Below, in pieces: positions 45,405 to 55,184 of a stretch of DNA of 64,000 bases (position 1 is its first letter; each line of letters starts with the position of its first letter). Made by a program: the position numbers and the translations under genes. Source of the stretch: JAPPHA01 sp965242975 (GTDB lineage: Bacteria; Pseudomonadota; Alphaproteobacteria; Rhodobacterales; Rhodobacteraceae); NCBI GenBank assembly GCA_965242975.1, contig CBDETS010000007.1:744001-808000 (forward strand), in the 5' to 3' direction. The notes under the pieces were generated by a model. The model was not told the origin of the DNA and did no database searches. It was given only the letters and a program-made list of their open reading frames with translations.

Positions 45405-45866
45405 TCCAGATGAGGCTGGAGCAGCTGAAGTTGCTTCGCCCGGTTCAGCCGAACCCTGGCGGCGAGCGTGGTCGTTACCTTCCGTCATGATTGGCCGGAA
45501 CGAGGCTCAAGCTGTTCGTTGCGCTTGCGACTCGCTCGAATGTCCGTGCGCCTGTTTCGATCCGGCGTCACGTCGTTGCGGCGCGGCCTCCCTCGACTTT
45601 CGTGGAGCCGGAGATCCGCTGACACATGTCCACCCGGTTTCGACAACAGGCATCTGTAGTCGACGATGTGCGTGATTTTGCGCAAAGGCTGATTCCGTCC
45701 ACGCACCGTGCCGACGGATGCACGGAGCCGACGGGATCTGCGTAGAATTGATTTACGGGGGCGCACCGCATACAGTCCCATCATGCTCGGTTCGTTGCAG
45801 TCAGCCTGATCAACAGCATTCAAGCCAGTGTAAGTTCCGGCCGGGACGAACGGATGGAGGCCATCG
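45405..45866. other. intergenic region trkA/cupin gene
   Basis: 462 bases. A short GGTTC/GAACC hairpin lies near 45449-45462 soon after trkA. Otherwise I see only chance open frames and a GGAGG ribosome site six bases before the cupin gene. Confidence 0.45.
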
Positions 45867-46292
45867 ATGGATGCCGATGAAATTATCGCGCGCTACGGAT
45901 TGAAGCCACATCCTGAGGGCGGCCACTTTCGCGAGACATTCCGCGCTCCGGCACCATCGGGAGAGCGCGGAGCCGTAACGGCAATTTACTACGTGCTGAA
46001 AGCTGGCGAGACTTCGGCATGGCACCGTATCGACAGCGTTGAGATCTGGCACCATTACGCTGGCGCACCCTTGCGGATTTCGCTCTGGTCAGATGACATG
46101 GCGGCAACAGAACGGTTGCTCGGGAAGGGCGTCAACGCCGAACCACATGTCGTCGTACCGGCCGGTTGCTGGCAGAGCGCGGTTTCCCTCGGTGCCTGGA
46201 CGCTCGTGGGATGTACGGTCGCACCCGCTTTCGAGTTCGCTGGATTCGAACTTGCTCCGCCAGGCTGGCGACCCGAAGGGTTTCACGAATGA
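45867..46292 (+). CDS. cupin-fold protein, DUF985 family
   Basis: A 141-residue single-domain cupin. The DUF985 pattern is clear: ARYGLKPHPEGGHFRETFRA at the start, AIYYVLKAGETSAWHRIDS and EIWHHYAGAPLRI with metal-type histidines, and VVPAGCWQSAVSLGAWTLVGCTVAP. Ligand and reaction are unknown for this family. It has its own ribosome site, and sits alone between trkA and trkH, flanked by 460 and 780 non-coding bases, so it is probably an insertion into an ancestral trkA-trkH pair. Confidence 0.88.
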   Translation: MDADEIIARYGLKPHPEGGHFRETFRAPAPSGERGAVTAIYYVLKAGETSAWHRIDSVEIWHHYAGAPLRISLWSDDMAATERLLGKGVNAEPHVVVPAGCWQSAVSLGAWTLVGCTVAPAFEFAGFELAPPGWRPEGFHE

Positions 46293-47068
46293 CTTGACGA
46301 GTGGCACGGAGGTTTTTTCTCGACCTGGGCGAATCCGTCAACACACGCCGGGTCGCTCCGGTAACTCTGGAAGTATTTTCCGATTGTCATGCGATTCCAG
46401 TGCGTTGGAAAGAGAAAGAAAAAACCGGGAAAGACGTTTTCAGCCATCAGGATCGATAGTGATGCACGGCTGGCGACAGACGGAGGCCCTGAATTCGGAG
46501 TCATCCGCTCCAGCATGGATTCTGGAAACGAGCCGGGGAGGAGTCTCCGAAATCTCGTCACTTCGACCGGAGTGGACGAAAGAACCGGGACCTTGAAACA
46601 CGCAGGAAAAACTCTACGCTGCCAACGCACATTTCAACTCGAAGACTCACGAATGCCCGGCAAGATACCCAATTTTCGCGCAGGACCGAGAGCCTTTCGA
46701 ACCCCGTCTTGCTCAAGGGGAAACGCGGTCGTAGAGTGCCGGTCGGAGGGACGGAGGGACATACGAACATCGCGAAAATCCTTCGTGTCGACGTCAACGC
46801 ATGAGTCTTCGATCCGAATTCCGTTCGTTCCTCGACGCAAGCGCGTCGTGTACCACGAACCGCGCGCGCTGCGGCAAGACGAACGAGAGCCGCGCGGCGG
46901 CTGCTCACCTTGCTGCGGGAGTTGCTGCCGCCAGGCGGTTGTCAACAGGCCCGGCGGGCATTCAGGGACCTGTTCACGGTGCGTCAGGTGACAGGCGTTC
47001 TCCGCGGCATGCTTTGCCATGCCGAAGCCGGGGTTAGTCCAGGTCACCAGACCGGAATCTTCTGATCA
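46293..47068. other. long intergenic region before trkH
   Basis: 776 bases. One open frame of 200 codons runs through much of it, but its composition (very rich in Arg, Ser and Cys) and lack of any motif or ribosome site mark it as a chance frame. No hairpin with a T-run, tRNA or repeat is seen. Confidence 0.45.
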
Positions 47069-48577
47069 ATGATTCAGTTCGGAAAACAACCGCTCCTGGT
47101 CATCTTTGCCATGACGTCCGCCGTGGCCATGTACATTCCAATGTTTCATGCGGCGTGGCTCGAAGAATGGCAAATCGCGCGATCGTTCCTGTACCACGGC
47201 ACGTTCTTTCTTCTCGTCGCTTACATGATTGCGTTGGCAGTGGACGGCCGAATTCGCCGCCGCTCGCCGGACGTTCCTCTTCTTGAAGTCCTGCTCGCCT
47301 TCCTCCTGCTCCCGGTGCTCCTTGGTGCACCGCTAGCGCATCTCGCACCCTCGACGGGAATGCTCGACGCCTATTTCGAAATGCTGTCGTGCCTGACGAC
47401 GACAGGAATGACGCTGTTCGGCGAACCGAGCGACCTCGCGGAACCCCTCCATCTCTGGCGGTCGCTCGTGGGATGGTTGGGCGGATTGTTTATCGTTGTT
47501 GTCGCATTTGCCGTGTTTGCGCCGCTGAGAATCGGCGGCTTCGAAATGCAGGCGGTTGCTCAAGGAACAACGGTGACGAATGGCCAGATCGGGTACGCGA
47601 ACATGTCGGAGAGCTTCGCACGGCGTGCACGCCAAATTGCCCCGGTCTACCTCGGAATTACACTGTGCCTGACCGTGATGCTTACGTTTGCGGGTGACCG
47701 GAACTTCGTGGCATTGACACACGCCATGTCGGTGATTTCGACAAGCGGCGTGTCTCCGGTCGGGGGGATCAAGGATTCGGAAAGCGGGTTCTTTGGGGAA
47801 GTCCTTGTCTTTCTTTTCCTCATTTTCGCCGTATCCCGTCATTGCCTGATGTTTGATCGAACGTTCCGAAACTGGATTGACTTCAAACGCGACAAGGAAG
47901 CAAATCTTGCCCTGTTCTTTGTCGTGGTGATTTCGGTCCTGATTGGCATCAGGGTTCTCGTCGTTTCGATCGACTCGGGAGGTCGACCCGACCCTGACGC
48001 GATGTTTCGGTTGCTTTGGGGCTCTGCCTTCACCGTGTTGTCATTTTTGACCACAACCGGTTTTGAGAGCTCGTTCTGGGGAAGTGATCTTCAGAAACTC
48101 ACGCCCGAAACCGGTCGGCTGTTGCTCATGAGCCTGGCCGCGGCCGGAGGAGGGGTCGCGACAACGGCCGGGGGGATCAAGCTCTTGAGGATCTACGCCG
48201 TCTACAAGCAGGGTCGCCGCGAACTGACCAGACTCGGGTATCCCAGTTCCGTCGGCGGCGCCGGTGACCGTGCGAGAATGCTGAGACGGCAGGGAGCATA
48301 CGTAGCCTGGATCCTGTTGATGCTGTTTGTCATCGCGCTCGCGTTCTCGATTCTCGCGCTCTCCGCAACAGGGATTGAATTTGAAAGGAGTTTCGTTCTG
48401 GCGGTTGCCGGATTGAGCAACACGGGTCCGCTCGCGACGCTGGCCGGATTCGAAACGACCGGTTTTGTCGCGGAAACCGATTCAGCCAAGATCATCCTGT
48501 GTCTGGTCATGATCGTCGGCAGGCTGGAGGTCCTCGCCGTGTTTTCGCTTCTTGGTCACCGATACTGGCGGACGTGA
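47069..48577 (+). CDS. trkH: Trk/Ktr potassium transporter membrane subunit TrkH
   Basis: Potassium translocation subunit in the inner membrane. The 502-residue protein has about ten helices with four pore-loop repeats typical of the family, for example EMLSCLTTTGMTLFGEPSD, AMSVISTSGVSPVGGIKDSE, SFLTTTGFESSFWGSDLQ and AGLSNTGPLATLAG, plus the LVGWLGGLFIVVVAFAV segment. It should assemble with TrkA encoded upstream. Confidence 0.95.
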   Translation: MIQFGKQPLLVIFAMTSAVAMYIPMFHAAWLEEWQIARSFLYHGTFFLLVAYMIALAVDGRIRRRSPDVPLLEVLLAFLLLPVLLGAPLAHLAPSTGMLDAYFEMLSCLTTTGMTLFGEPSDLAEPLHLWRSLVGWLGGLFIVVVAFAVFAPLRIGGFEMQAVAQGTTVTNGQIGYANMSESFARRARQIAPVYLGITLCLTVMLTFAGDRNFVALTHAMSVISTSGVSPVGGIKDSESGFFGEVLVFLFLIFAVSRHCLMFDRTFRNWIDFKRDKEANLALFFVVVISVLIGIRVLVVSIDSGGRPDPDAMFRLLWGSAFTVLSFLTTTGFESSFWGSDLQKLTPETGRLLLMSLAAAGGGVATTAGGIKLLRIYAVYKQGRRELTRLGYPSSVGGAGDRARMLRRQGAYVAWILLMLFVIALAFSILALSATGIEFERSFVLAVAGLSNTGPLATLAGFETTGFVAETDSAKIILCLVMIVGRLEVLAVFSLLGHRYWRT

Positions 48578-48827
48578 CCCCCGTCGTCCCGGAGTCCGGG
48601 GATCCTGTGGCATTGGTGACGCGATGTTCGGCACGTGGCAACCGGCGACCCGTCTGGAACAGAACGTGTCGTTGTCCATGCTACGGGCTCTTCGGGCCCC
48701 GATTGGGGGAGATGTCACGTGCCGTCCGGAATTGCCAAAAGTGTACATGAGATTCGCCGGTAGCTTGTGGAACTGATCCGTGGCAAGATAGGCTGCGAGG
48801 TGGTCGAGAGGAAGAAGGAGCCTGGGA

Positions 48828-49115
48828 ATGGGTGACAGGCACGCGCTTCAAGATGTGTTTTTGAACTCGGTGCGCAGGGCCAAATGTCAGGTGACGATAT
48901 TTCTGGTCAGCGGTATCAAGCTGCAGGGAACGATCACGTCGTTCGACAATTTTTGCATTTTGTTGAGCCGCGATGGCGTGGCGCAACTTGTTTACAAGCA
49001 CGCGATTTCGACAATCATGCCCGCACAGAATGTCATCCTTTACCGGAGGAGTGACGACGACTCGGACCTCGACGGCGGGGTTGAGCGCGAAGGCAGCGAC
49101 GAACCCGAAGCATGA
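48828..49115 (+). CDS. hfq: RNA chaperone Hfq
   Basis: Sm-like hexameric protein that matches small RNAs with mRNAs. 95 residues: the N-terminal LQDVFLNSVRRAKCQVTIFL and KLQGTITSFDNFCILL form Sm1, and YKHAISTIMPAQ is Sm2 with the conserved YKHA. The C-terminus is short and acidic, as in Alphaproteobacteria. It overlaps hflX by four bases. The 250-base upstream gap must hold the promoter but offers only weak matches. Confidence 0.97.
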   Translation: MGDRHALQDVFLNSVRRAKCQVTIFLVSGIKLQGTITSFDNFCILLSRDGVAQLVYKHAISTIMPAQNVILYRRSDDDSDLDGGVEREGSDEPEA

Positions 49116-50404
49116 AAGCCGCCGTCCTATTGCCATATCTCAAACGGCAAGCTGCCGGGCGATCAGCGGATGCGGCCCTCAGGGAAGTCGTATCGCTGGC
49201 AGATTCCCTGGATCACGACGTCGTCCACTCAGAGATCATTAGGCTGAAAGCGATTCATCCGGCACGCGTATTCGGACGTGGGCAGTACGAACGTCTGGGA
49301 ACGGTCCTGAACGGGGCAGGGGCCGAGGTCGTGTTCGTCGGAGCAGAGATTTCAGCAGTTCAACAACGCTCACTCGAGCGCCAGTGGGATATTCGCGTTG
49401 TCGACCGGACGGGGATGATCCTGGAGATCTTTGCCGCTCGGGCGCGCACGCGGGAGGGCGTCTTGCAGGTCAAGCTGGCCAGATTGACGTACCAGAGGTC
49501 GCGTCTGGTGCGTCGCTGGACGCATCTGGAACGCCAGCGGGGAGCACTGGGTTTTGTTGGCGGGGCAGGTGAATCGCAACTCGAGGCCGACCGCAGGGAC
49601 ATCGACGATGCGATCATCCGAGTCCGAAGACGGCTTGATGACGTCCGAAAAACCCGCGAACTGCACCGGTCTGCTCGGCGTCGGCGCCATTGGCGGAGTG
49701 TCGCGATCGTTGGTTACACCAACGCCGGAAAATCGACACTCTTCAACACGTTGACCCGGTCGAGCATCGTTGAATCCGGCGCGCTGTTTTCCACGCTTGA
49801 TCCGACGGTGCGAAAACTCGATCTGAAATCCGGGCATACGGTCCTTCTCGCCGACACGGTCGGTTTCATTTCCGACCTGCCAACCCAGATCGTCGCGGCA
49901 TTTCGCGCAACGCTGGAAGAGGTGAAAGACGCTGACGTCATTATGCACGTTCGTGACGTGACCGATCCCGAGTGGATCAGTCAGGCAGAAACGGTCGCCA
50001 CCACCCTCCATGCAATCGGACTTCGCGAGAGCGATCGCCGTCAGACGATCGAGGTATGGAACAAACTTGATCTGTTGACTCCGGAAGAGCGCATCTCAAC
50101 CCTGAATGCCGCCCGGCGGAGTGACCGGGTCTTTCCGATTTCTGCACGTGCGGGTGACGGAGTCGATGCGCTTATCGAGTGGTTTGAGAACAGGTCATCG
50201 GTCCGCGGCGACCTGGAAACCCTTCGAATCGGGTTTGGAGCAGGACAGCAACGGGCGTGGCTTTACGAACACGACGCCGTTCGAAAGGAACGCTTGAGCG
50301 AATTCGGATTTGAAATCGAAGTCTGGTGGTCGCAGGATCTGGCCCGCCGTTTCCGAACGCGCTTTCCGGATGATTCCGCCCCGAACCCGGTGCACCAGCT
50401 TTGA
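49112..50404 (+). CDS. hflX: ribosome-associated GTPase HflX
   Basis: GTPase that splits stalled or heat-damaged ribosomes. 430 residues: the N-terminal HflX domain with VFGRGQYERLG and ARARTREGVLQVKLARLTYQ, the Gly-rich GGAGESQLEADRRDID, then the G domain with GYTNAGKSTLFN (from about residue 201), the G2/G3 region LDPTVRKLDLKSG and ADTVGFISDLP, and NKLD. The ATG overlaps the hfq stop, the usual hfq-hflX pair. Confidence 0.96.
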   Translation: MKAAVLLPYLKRQAAGRSADAALREVVSLADSLDHDVVHSEIIRLKAIHPARVFGRGQYERLGTVLNGAGAEVVFVGAEISAVQQRSLERQWDIRVVDRTGMILEIFAARARTREGVLQVKLARLTYQRSRLVRRWTHLERQRGALGFVGGAGESQLEADRRDIDDAIIRVRRRLDDVRKTRELHRSARRRRHWRSVAIVGYTNAGKSTLFNTLTRSSIVESGALFSTLDPTVRKLDLKSGHTVLLADTVGFISDLPTQIVAAFRATLEEVKDADVIMHVRDVTDPEWISQAETVATTLHAIGLRESDRRQTIEVWNKLDLLTPEERISTLNAARRSDRVFPISARAGDGVDALIEWFENRSSVRGDLETLRIGFGAGQQRAWLYEHDAVRKERLSEFGFEIEVWWSQDLARRFRTRFPDDSAPNPVHQL

Positions 50405-50407
50405 GAA

Positions 50408-50422
50408 TGGCCGTTCCGGCCA
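50408..50422. terminator. stem-loop after hflX (weak)
   Basis: TGGCCG/CGGCCA with a three-base loop, three bases after the hflX stop, in the 102-base gap between converging genes. No T-run follows on either strand. Confidence 0.25.
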
Positions 50423-50506
50423 GAGATTGACCGGGACTCCCGAATGATCGTGGCGACGTCCGGACGCTTGCCACCGGTCGACTCACGGGATCGATCGTGG
50501 ACCTGA

Positions 50507-53020
50507 TTACTCGATCGGACGCAACCAGGTGATCCCTATGGCGCCTGAGCGGACGAAGGAATCGTCGAGGGACATGGTGATGTATTCGCCGCGGCGCCAG
50601 AGCTGGGCAAGGTCGTCGTAATGGCGCGACAGTGGATGGCCGGACTGTCCCGTGGAAATGACGTAGAGCGAATTGTCGGGATCCGAGAAATCCACGACCA
50701 TCCTGAGACCGGCTGCCAGAACGCTCGCGTACGGGTCATCACCGTTCCACGTCATTCCACCTCTTTGCAGGGTATTCTCGCCGCCCGACGAATCAATGTG
50801 AATATTTGTGAGCCATGAAAGTACCGGTATGCCTCCAAGGACTTCGTGGTCGTGACGAGCTACATGGGCGGTGCCCCACCTCCAAGCCTCCATGTTCTGT
50901 CCGTACTTTTCGGAGAGCTCCGCAATGGCCACGGCCAGAGCCCGCTCGGCGATTTCGTCGCAGGTTTCGACCTGGGTCGATTGGCGAATGTCACACCACC
51001 CTGCTGCACCGTCAACATCGCGAAAGACGCGTTCTATGAAGACCGGCGATGGCTGCGGAAACAGTTCGGCCAAATCGCCAAGTTCGTCGAAGATCAACAA
51101 CCTTTGGAGGTTCCGCATCCAGGCAACGTAGATCAGGGGGGTCGGTTCATGCCTGTTCATTTCGCCGTTCCACCTGGCAAGCCGGTCGAGAGCATCGCGG
51201 CGGAGAGGCAGCCGGGATCTCGTCGGATCCGGAGATTCCGAATACCAGAGGTTTCGACCGACGAGCGGCAGGAGTGATCGGGCGGTATAGGACACGACAT
51301 CGAGTTGTGCGTCGACAAAGCTCTTTCGCGTGTGTACGCGCCTTTCGTTGAGGAGGCGTGTCAGACGCTCGATACGTTGAGTGTCGCCCCATTCGAAACT
51401 GAGATGAAACGGAAACCGCGCGTCGGTCGTGCCGTTGTTCGTGTTTGCCACAATGCCGCTTTCCGGATTGAGGACGTACGGGTGACTTGAGTATGGCAGG
51501 TACCCCCGCCACTGGTTTTCGGGGAGCCAGCCTTGCGAAGGCATGCGGCCTCGGCTCGTGTGATCCGGGTGTCGCCATGGAAGGGCGCCGATGGTTTGAA
51601 GCGCGACGGAGTCGCTTTCTGCCACGATCAGATTCAGTGCCGGCGCCTTGAAAATTTCCCCGGCCGCGCGGGCTTCGCTGATTGTTCGTGCGTTCATCAG
51701 CCTGATCGCCGCACTCATCGATCTGTCGTCGATGTCCAGGGCTGTCCACCGGATTGTCGCCGCATGGTTTTCAGGGACAATTCTGTTCAATCCGAATGGC
51801 CGCCCGTCCACAACCGGCCCCCGTTCAGACCAGTAAAGGTCAAGCGTCCGGGTTTCGCTGTCCCCGACGTCGATGGTGGCGCTTACCTTCAGAAAGGGGA
51901 TAAAGCCGTCTTCGGAAAGGTATTCCTCCGGATCGTCCGGATTCAGTCTTTCGACGTACACGTCAAGATCGTCGACATACGCGCTGGTCACTCCCCACGC
52001 GATATGCCGATTGCGGCCGACGAGTATCGCGGGGACGCCGGGGATTGTCCCTCCGATGACGCTGTTTCCCGGGATTTCCAGGCGCACCAGCATCCAGATC
52101 CCTGGAGCCGAGAGACCGAGGTGCGGGTCAGCGGCGAGGAGCGCAGCCCCGGTTACGGAACGTTTGGGCTGCGCGGCCCATGCGTTCGATGCCCCGGCGA
52201 GGCCGGGACGCGGCACCGGCATCAGGAATCCGGACGTGACGGCAGATTCCTGGATCACGGGATTTCCGTTGGTGACTGCCGGGCTGATCTCCGGAAAGAC
52301 AGGCAACGAAATCCCTCCCCTGCCTGGCGAGTCAGGAAGAATGTCGACCACCCGATCGGCATCCAGAACGAAGGAAACCAGTGCCCGGGAAATCTCGGAT
52401 TCGAGTTGGGAATTGAGACGGAGAGCCATCAGGCGGATGAGGGCGAGGCTGTCGGCAGGCGTCCAGAGCGAGATTTCGGTCCCGAAAATAAAGAATTCGG
52501 GCGCTCCCCGGCCCAGCGCTTCCCGGTTGACCACTTCCAGCCATGCATTAACGCCATTGGAATAGGCTTGCAGGGCCGACCTTGTCTCTTCCGACTGATG
52601 TTCGAACGACTGGACAGAAAGATCATAAATGGCCAGTTGCCGCATGAGGATGTCGGTTTCGATCGTTCTTGTTCCGAAGAGTTCGGAGAGACGCCCCTGT
52701 GCAGTGCGGCGCATGAGGACCATCTGCCAAAGACGATCCTGTGCGTGGACGTAACCCAGCGAGAAGAAAGCGTCGTCTGCGCTGGTTGCGAACACATGCG
52801 GCACCGCGTGCGTGTCACGGACGATTTCCACGTCGTTCGCAAGTCCAGAAATCCGTATGTCCGCATCGTAGTTCGGTACGGATCGGGCAGCCAGAACGTA
52901 GGCCGCTACGGCCGTGAGACAAACGAGACCGATGAAAACAATGGTACTCCGAAAAAGCCAACGGAACAGCGTTCTCAAAAGCCTCGCTCCCGTATTGACC
53001 TCGTCGGCTGGAGGGTTCAA
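50507..53020 (-). CDS. penicillin acylase family protein (Ntn hydrolase), membrane-anchored
   Basis: Amidohydrolase of the penicillin G acylase/acyl-homoserine-lactone acylase superfamily. 837 residues: an N-terminal helix (STIVFIGLVCLTAVAAYVLA, about residues 25-45) that anchors or exports it, the alpha-chain pattern HAVPHVFATSADDAFFSLGY, VHAQDRLWQM and GRLSELFG, and the autocatalytic site GASNAWA, where Ser278 becomes the N-terminal nucleophile of the beta chain. The beta chain has LLAADPHLGLSAPGIWM and, near the end, STGQSGHPLSRHYDDLAQLW. Possible substrates include acyl-homoserine lactones and cyclic lipopeptides; the sequence cannot decide. It overlaps no neighbour and converges with hflX. 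Confidence 0.92.
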   Translation of the reverse strand: MNPPADEVNTGARLLRTLFRWLFRSTIVFIGLVCLTAVAAYVLAARSVPNYDADIRISGLANDVEIVRDTHAVPHVFATSADDAFFSLGYVHAQDRLWQMVLMRRTAQGRLSELFGTRTIETDILMRQLAIYDLSVQSFEHQSEETRSALQAYSNGVNAWLEVVNREALGRGAPEFFIFGTEISLWTPADSLALIRLMALRLNSQLESEISRALVSFVLDADRVVDILPDSPGRGGISLPVFPEISPAVTNGNPVIQESAVTSGFLMPVPRPGLAGASNAWAAQPKRSVTGAALLAADPHLGLSAPGIWMLVRLEIPGNSVIGGTIPGVPAILVGRNRHIAWGVTSAYVDDLDVYVERLNPDDPEEYLSEDGFIPFLKVSATIDVGDSETRTLDLYWSERGPVVDGRPFGLNRIVPENHAATIRWTALDIDDRSMSAAIRLMNARTISEARAAGEIFKAPALNLIVAESDSVALQTIGALPWRHPDHTSRGRMPSQGWLPENQWRGYLPYSSHPYVLNPESGIVANTNNGTTDARFPFHLSFEWGDTQRIERLTRLLNERRVHTRKSFVDAQLDVVSYTARSLLPLVGRNLWYSESPDPTRSRLPLRRDALDRLARWNGEMNRHEPTPLIYVAWMRNLQRLLIFDELGDLAELFPQPSPVFIERVFRDVDGAAGWCDIRQSTQVETCDEIAERALAVAIAELSEKYGQNMEAWRWGTAHVARHDHEVLGGIPVLSWLTNIHIDSSGGENTLQRGGMTWNGDDPYASVLAAGLRMVVDFSDPDNSLYVISTGQSGHPLSRHYDDLAQLWRRGEYITMSLDDSFVRSGAIGITWLRPIE

Positions 53021-53059
53021 GTCAGCCTAACGAATTACATTTGGCATATGAGGTCAAGC

Positions 53060-53950
53060 ATGGCTGAAGTCGCATTCATCGGATTGGGTGTCATGGGGTA
53101 TCCGATGGCCGGGCACCTGCAGGCGAAGGGCAATTCCGTCACGGTTTACAATCGGACGCGATCGAAGGCTGTCGCCTGGACCGAGCAGCACGGGGGACGA
53201 CTGGCGGAAACGCCCGCGGCAGCGGCGGCCGGGGCGGAGGTCGTCTTTACCTGCGTGGGAAACGATGACGACATCCGGTCGGTAACCATGGAGGCGGACG
53301 GCGTGTTGGAGACCATGGGTCCAGCGCAGATACTTGTTGACCATACGACGGCATCGGCAATAGTCGCACGGGAGCTGAGTCATGCGGCCGGCGCCATCGG
53401 ATCCGGTTTCATCGACGCACCGGTGTCGGGAGGGCAGGCCGGTGCAGAAAATGGTGTCTTGACGGTCATGTGCGGAGGGGCCGAGGAATCCTACAGAAAA
53501 GTCGAGGACATGATTGGCTGCTACGCCAGGTCGTGCAGGCTTCTGGGAGACACGGGTTCCGGTCAGTTGGCAAAGATGGTCAACCAGATCTGCATCGCCG
53601 GACTGTTGCAGGGACTTTCGGAGGGATTGAATTTCGCCTGTAAGGCCGGTCTTGACGGTCGGGCGGTGCTCGACGTGATCTCGAAGGGCGCCGCAGGTTC
53701 GTGGCAGATGGAGAATCGCGGCGTCACGATGCTCGACGATGAATTCGAATTCGGATTCGCCGTTGACTGGATGCGGAAGGACCTGGCGATCTGCCTTGGC
53801 GAAGCCGAGCAGAACGGGGCAAGCCTTCCGGTCACATCTCTGATCGACCAGTTCTACAAGGACGTTCAGACGTTGGGAGGAGGGCGCTGGGACACATCCA
53901 GTCTGATCCGCAGGTTGCGTTTCATTGACGAGGGAGTTCATGGCGCCTGA
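53060..53950 (+). CDS. NAD(P)-dependent beta-hydroxyacid dehydrogenase family protein
   Basis: Oxidoreductase of the 3-hydroxyisobutyrate dehydrogenase/tartronate semialdehyde reductase superfamily. 296 residues: dinucleotide-binding FIGLGVMGYPMAGHL at the N-terminus, the substrate motif FIDAPVSGGQAGAENG, and the catalytic Lys in GSGQLAKMVNQ. The ATG at 53060 is chosen; an ATG four codons upstream is possible, and the frame stays open far into the antisense strand of the acylase gene, which is meaningless. It overlaps rpe by 11 bases. The exact substrate is not evident. Confidence 0.9.
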   Translation: MAEVAFIGLGVMGYPMAGHLQAKGNSVTVYNRTRSKAVAWTEQHGGRLAETPAAAAAGAEVVFTCVGNDDDIRSVTMEADGVLETMGPAQILVDHTTASAIVARELSHAAGAIGSGFIDAPVSGGQAGAENGVLTVMCGGAEESYRKVEDMIGCYARSCRLLGDTGSGQLAKMVNQICIAGLLQGLSEGLNFACKAGLDGRAVLDVISKGAAGSWQMENRGVTMLDDEFEFGFAVDWMRKDLAICLGEAEQNGASLPVTSLIDQFYKDVQTLGGGRWDTSSLIRRLRFIDEGVHGA

Positions 53951-54629
53951 ATTTGATCCGTTTCGGCCCGTCCGGGTCGCGCCATCAATCCTGTCTGCAG
54001 ACTTTTCCAGGCTTGGCGAAGAAATCGTCGCCCTTGAGGAGCAGGGTGCGGACTGGATTCACGTCGATCCGATGGATGGACATTTCGTCCCCAACCTGAC
54101 GATCGGTCCGAATGTTGTCAGGGCGATTCGTCCTTACGTCCGGACCGTACTCGACGTCCACTTGATGATTTCGCCGGCTGACCCGTTTATCGGTGCGTTC
54201 GCAGACGCTGGCACCGACATCCTGACCGTGCACGCCGAGGCGGGTACCCATCTTGACCGGACGCTGCGGCGAATTCGTGAACTGGGCTGCAAGGCCGGGG
54301 TTGCCCTGAACATCTCGACGCCACTTTCGGTCATTGAGTATTGCCTGGACCGGATTGATCTGCTGTTGGTCATGACGATCAATCCGGGGTTTGGCGGCCA
54401 GGCATTTACGTATCCCGTCCTGGAGAAGATTCGTTCGGCGCGTGACATGATCGGAGACCGGCCGATATGGCTGGAAGTCGACGGAGGAATCGATGTGACA
54501 ACCGCCCCGCTTTGCGTCAAGGCCGGAGCCGACGTACTGGTCGCGGGATCTTCGGTTTTCAGAGACGGCGACCAGTCGCGCTACGGGGCGAACATCGCCG
54601 AGATCAGATCGGCGTGCGCGTCACGGTGA
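53940..54629 (+). CDS. rpe: ribulose-phosphate 3-epimerase
   Basis: Interconverts ribulose-5-phosphate and xylulose-5-phosphate. 229 residues from the ATG at 53940 (GAGGGA upstream): VAPSILSADFSRLGEE, HVDPMDGHFVPNLTIGP, VHLMISPADP, VMTINPGFGGQAF and WLEVDGGIDVTTAPLCVKAGAD. The second motif reads DPMDGHF where most family members have DVMDGHF. The gene ends one base before the converging SYLF gene. Confidence 0.96.
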   Translation: MAPEFDPFRPVRVAPSILSADFSRLGEEIVALEEQGADWIHVDPMDGHFVPNLTIGPNVVRAIRPYVRTVLDVHLMISPADPFIGAFADAGTDILTVHAEAGTHLDRTLRRIRELGCKAGVALNISTPLSVIEYCLDRIDLLLVMTINPGFGGQAFTYPVLEKIRSARDMIGDRPIWLEVDGGIDVTTAPLCVKAGADVLVAGSSVFRDGDQSRYGANIAEIRSACASR

Positions 54630-55184
54630 TCAACGCGCAATTCGCGAAAACTTTCCGCCCTCAAGTGCCGCTCCGAAGAGCACCCCGGTCTTGGTAATGC
54701 TCAGGCTGTAGACGCCGCGCCTGTGTGTTTCTGAACTGACCGCGAAACTGTCGGACTTGTCTATGATGGTGAATTCCATGTCGGCGCCGATCGCCCACCC
54801 GTCACGTCCGCGAAACCGGCGCAGACTGCCATCATCAAGGAAGAACAAGAAGTGGCTTATCGAATGAACACCGAATTTCAAGCCGACCGAACCGGCAATG
54901 AACGAATAGTAATCGACGGGTATCTGGTCGATCAGGAGCGCCCCTTCACCATAAACTCCACCCACGAACAAGCTGGCCTCCCTGGCTTCCGGTATGACCA
55001 GAAGACCCGCAGATCGTTCCATAAGTGATGTTGTGAACGGATATTTCGATGTCATCTCCTGAATGGCAATCTCGACTTTCTGATTGATCAGGATGTTGGC
55101 GTTACGGTCGGTTCCACCCGCGCATGCGCTGGTGAGAATCGCACCTGCGGCAACGACTACGTTGCGGCGACTGATGTCGGTCAT
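54630..55184 (-). CDS. SYLF-domain (YSC84-type) lipoprotein
   Basis: A 184-residue exported lipid-binding protein. The N-terminus has a twin-arginine-like SRRNVVVAAGAIL followed by the lipobox LTSAC, giving a Cys anchor at residue 21. The SYLF domain follows, with TTSLMERSAGLLVIPEA, SLFVGGVYGEGALLID and YYSFIAGSVGLKFGVHSISH. Relatives bind phospholipids; the bacterial role is unclear. Its stop abuts that of rpe. It is transcribed from the 811-base gap at 55185-55995. Confidence 0.87.
   Translation of the reverse strand: MTDISRRNVVVAAGAILTSACAGGTDRNANILINQKVEIAIQEMTSKYPFTTSLMERSAGLLVIPEAREASLFVGGVYGEGALLIDQIPVDYYSFIAGSVGLKFGVHSISHFLFFLDDGSLRRFRGRDGWAIGADMEFTIIDKSDSFAVSSETHRRGVYSLSITKTGVLFGAALEGGKFSRIAR

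Noticed and set aside
46389..46991. 200-codon frame between the cupin gene and trkH
   Set aside because: No family pattern or ribosome site, odd composition with many Arg, Cys and Ser; not supported as a gene.
51533..53059. Long open frame running from the antisense strand of the acylase gene into the dehydrogenase gene
   Set aside because: Only the part from 53060 resembles a protein family; the upstream 500 codons are the complement of a well-supported penicillin-acylase-type gene and have shadow-like composition.
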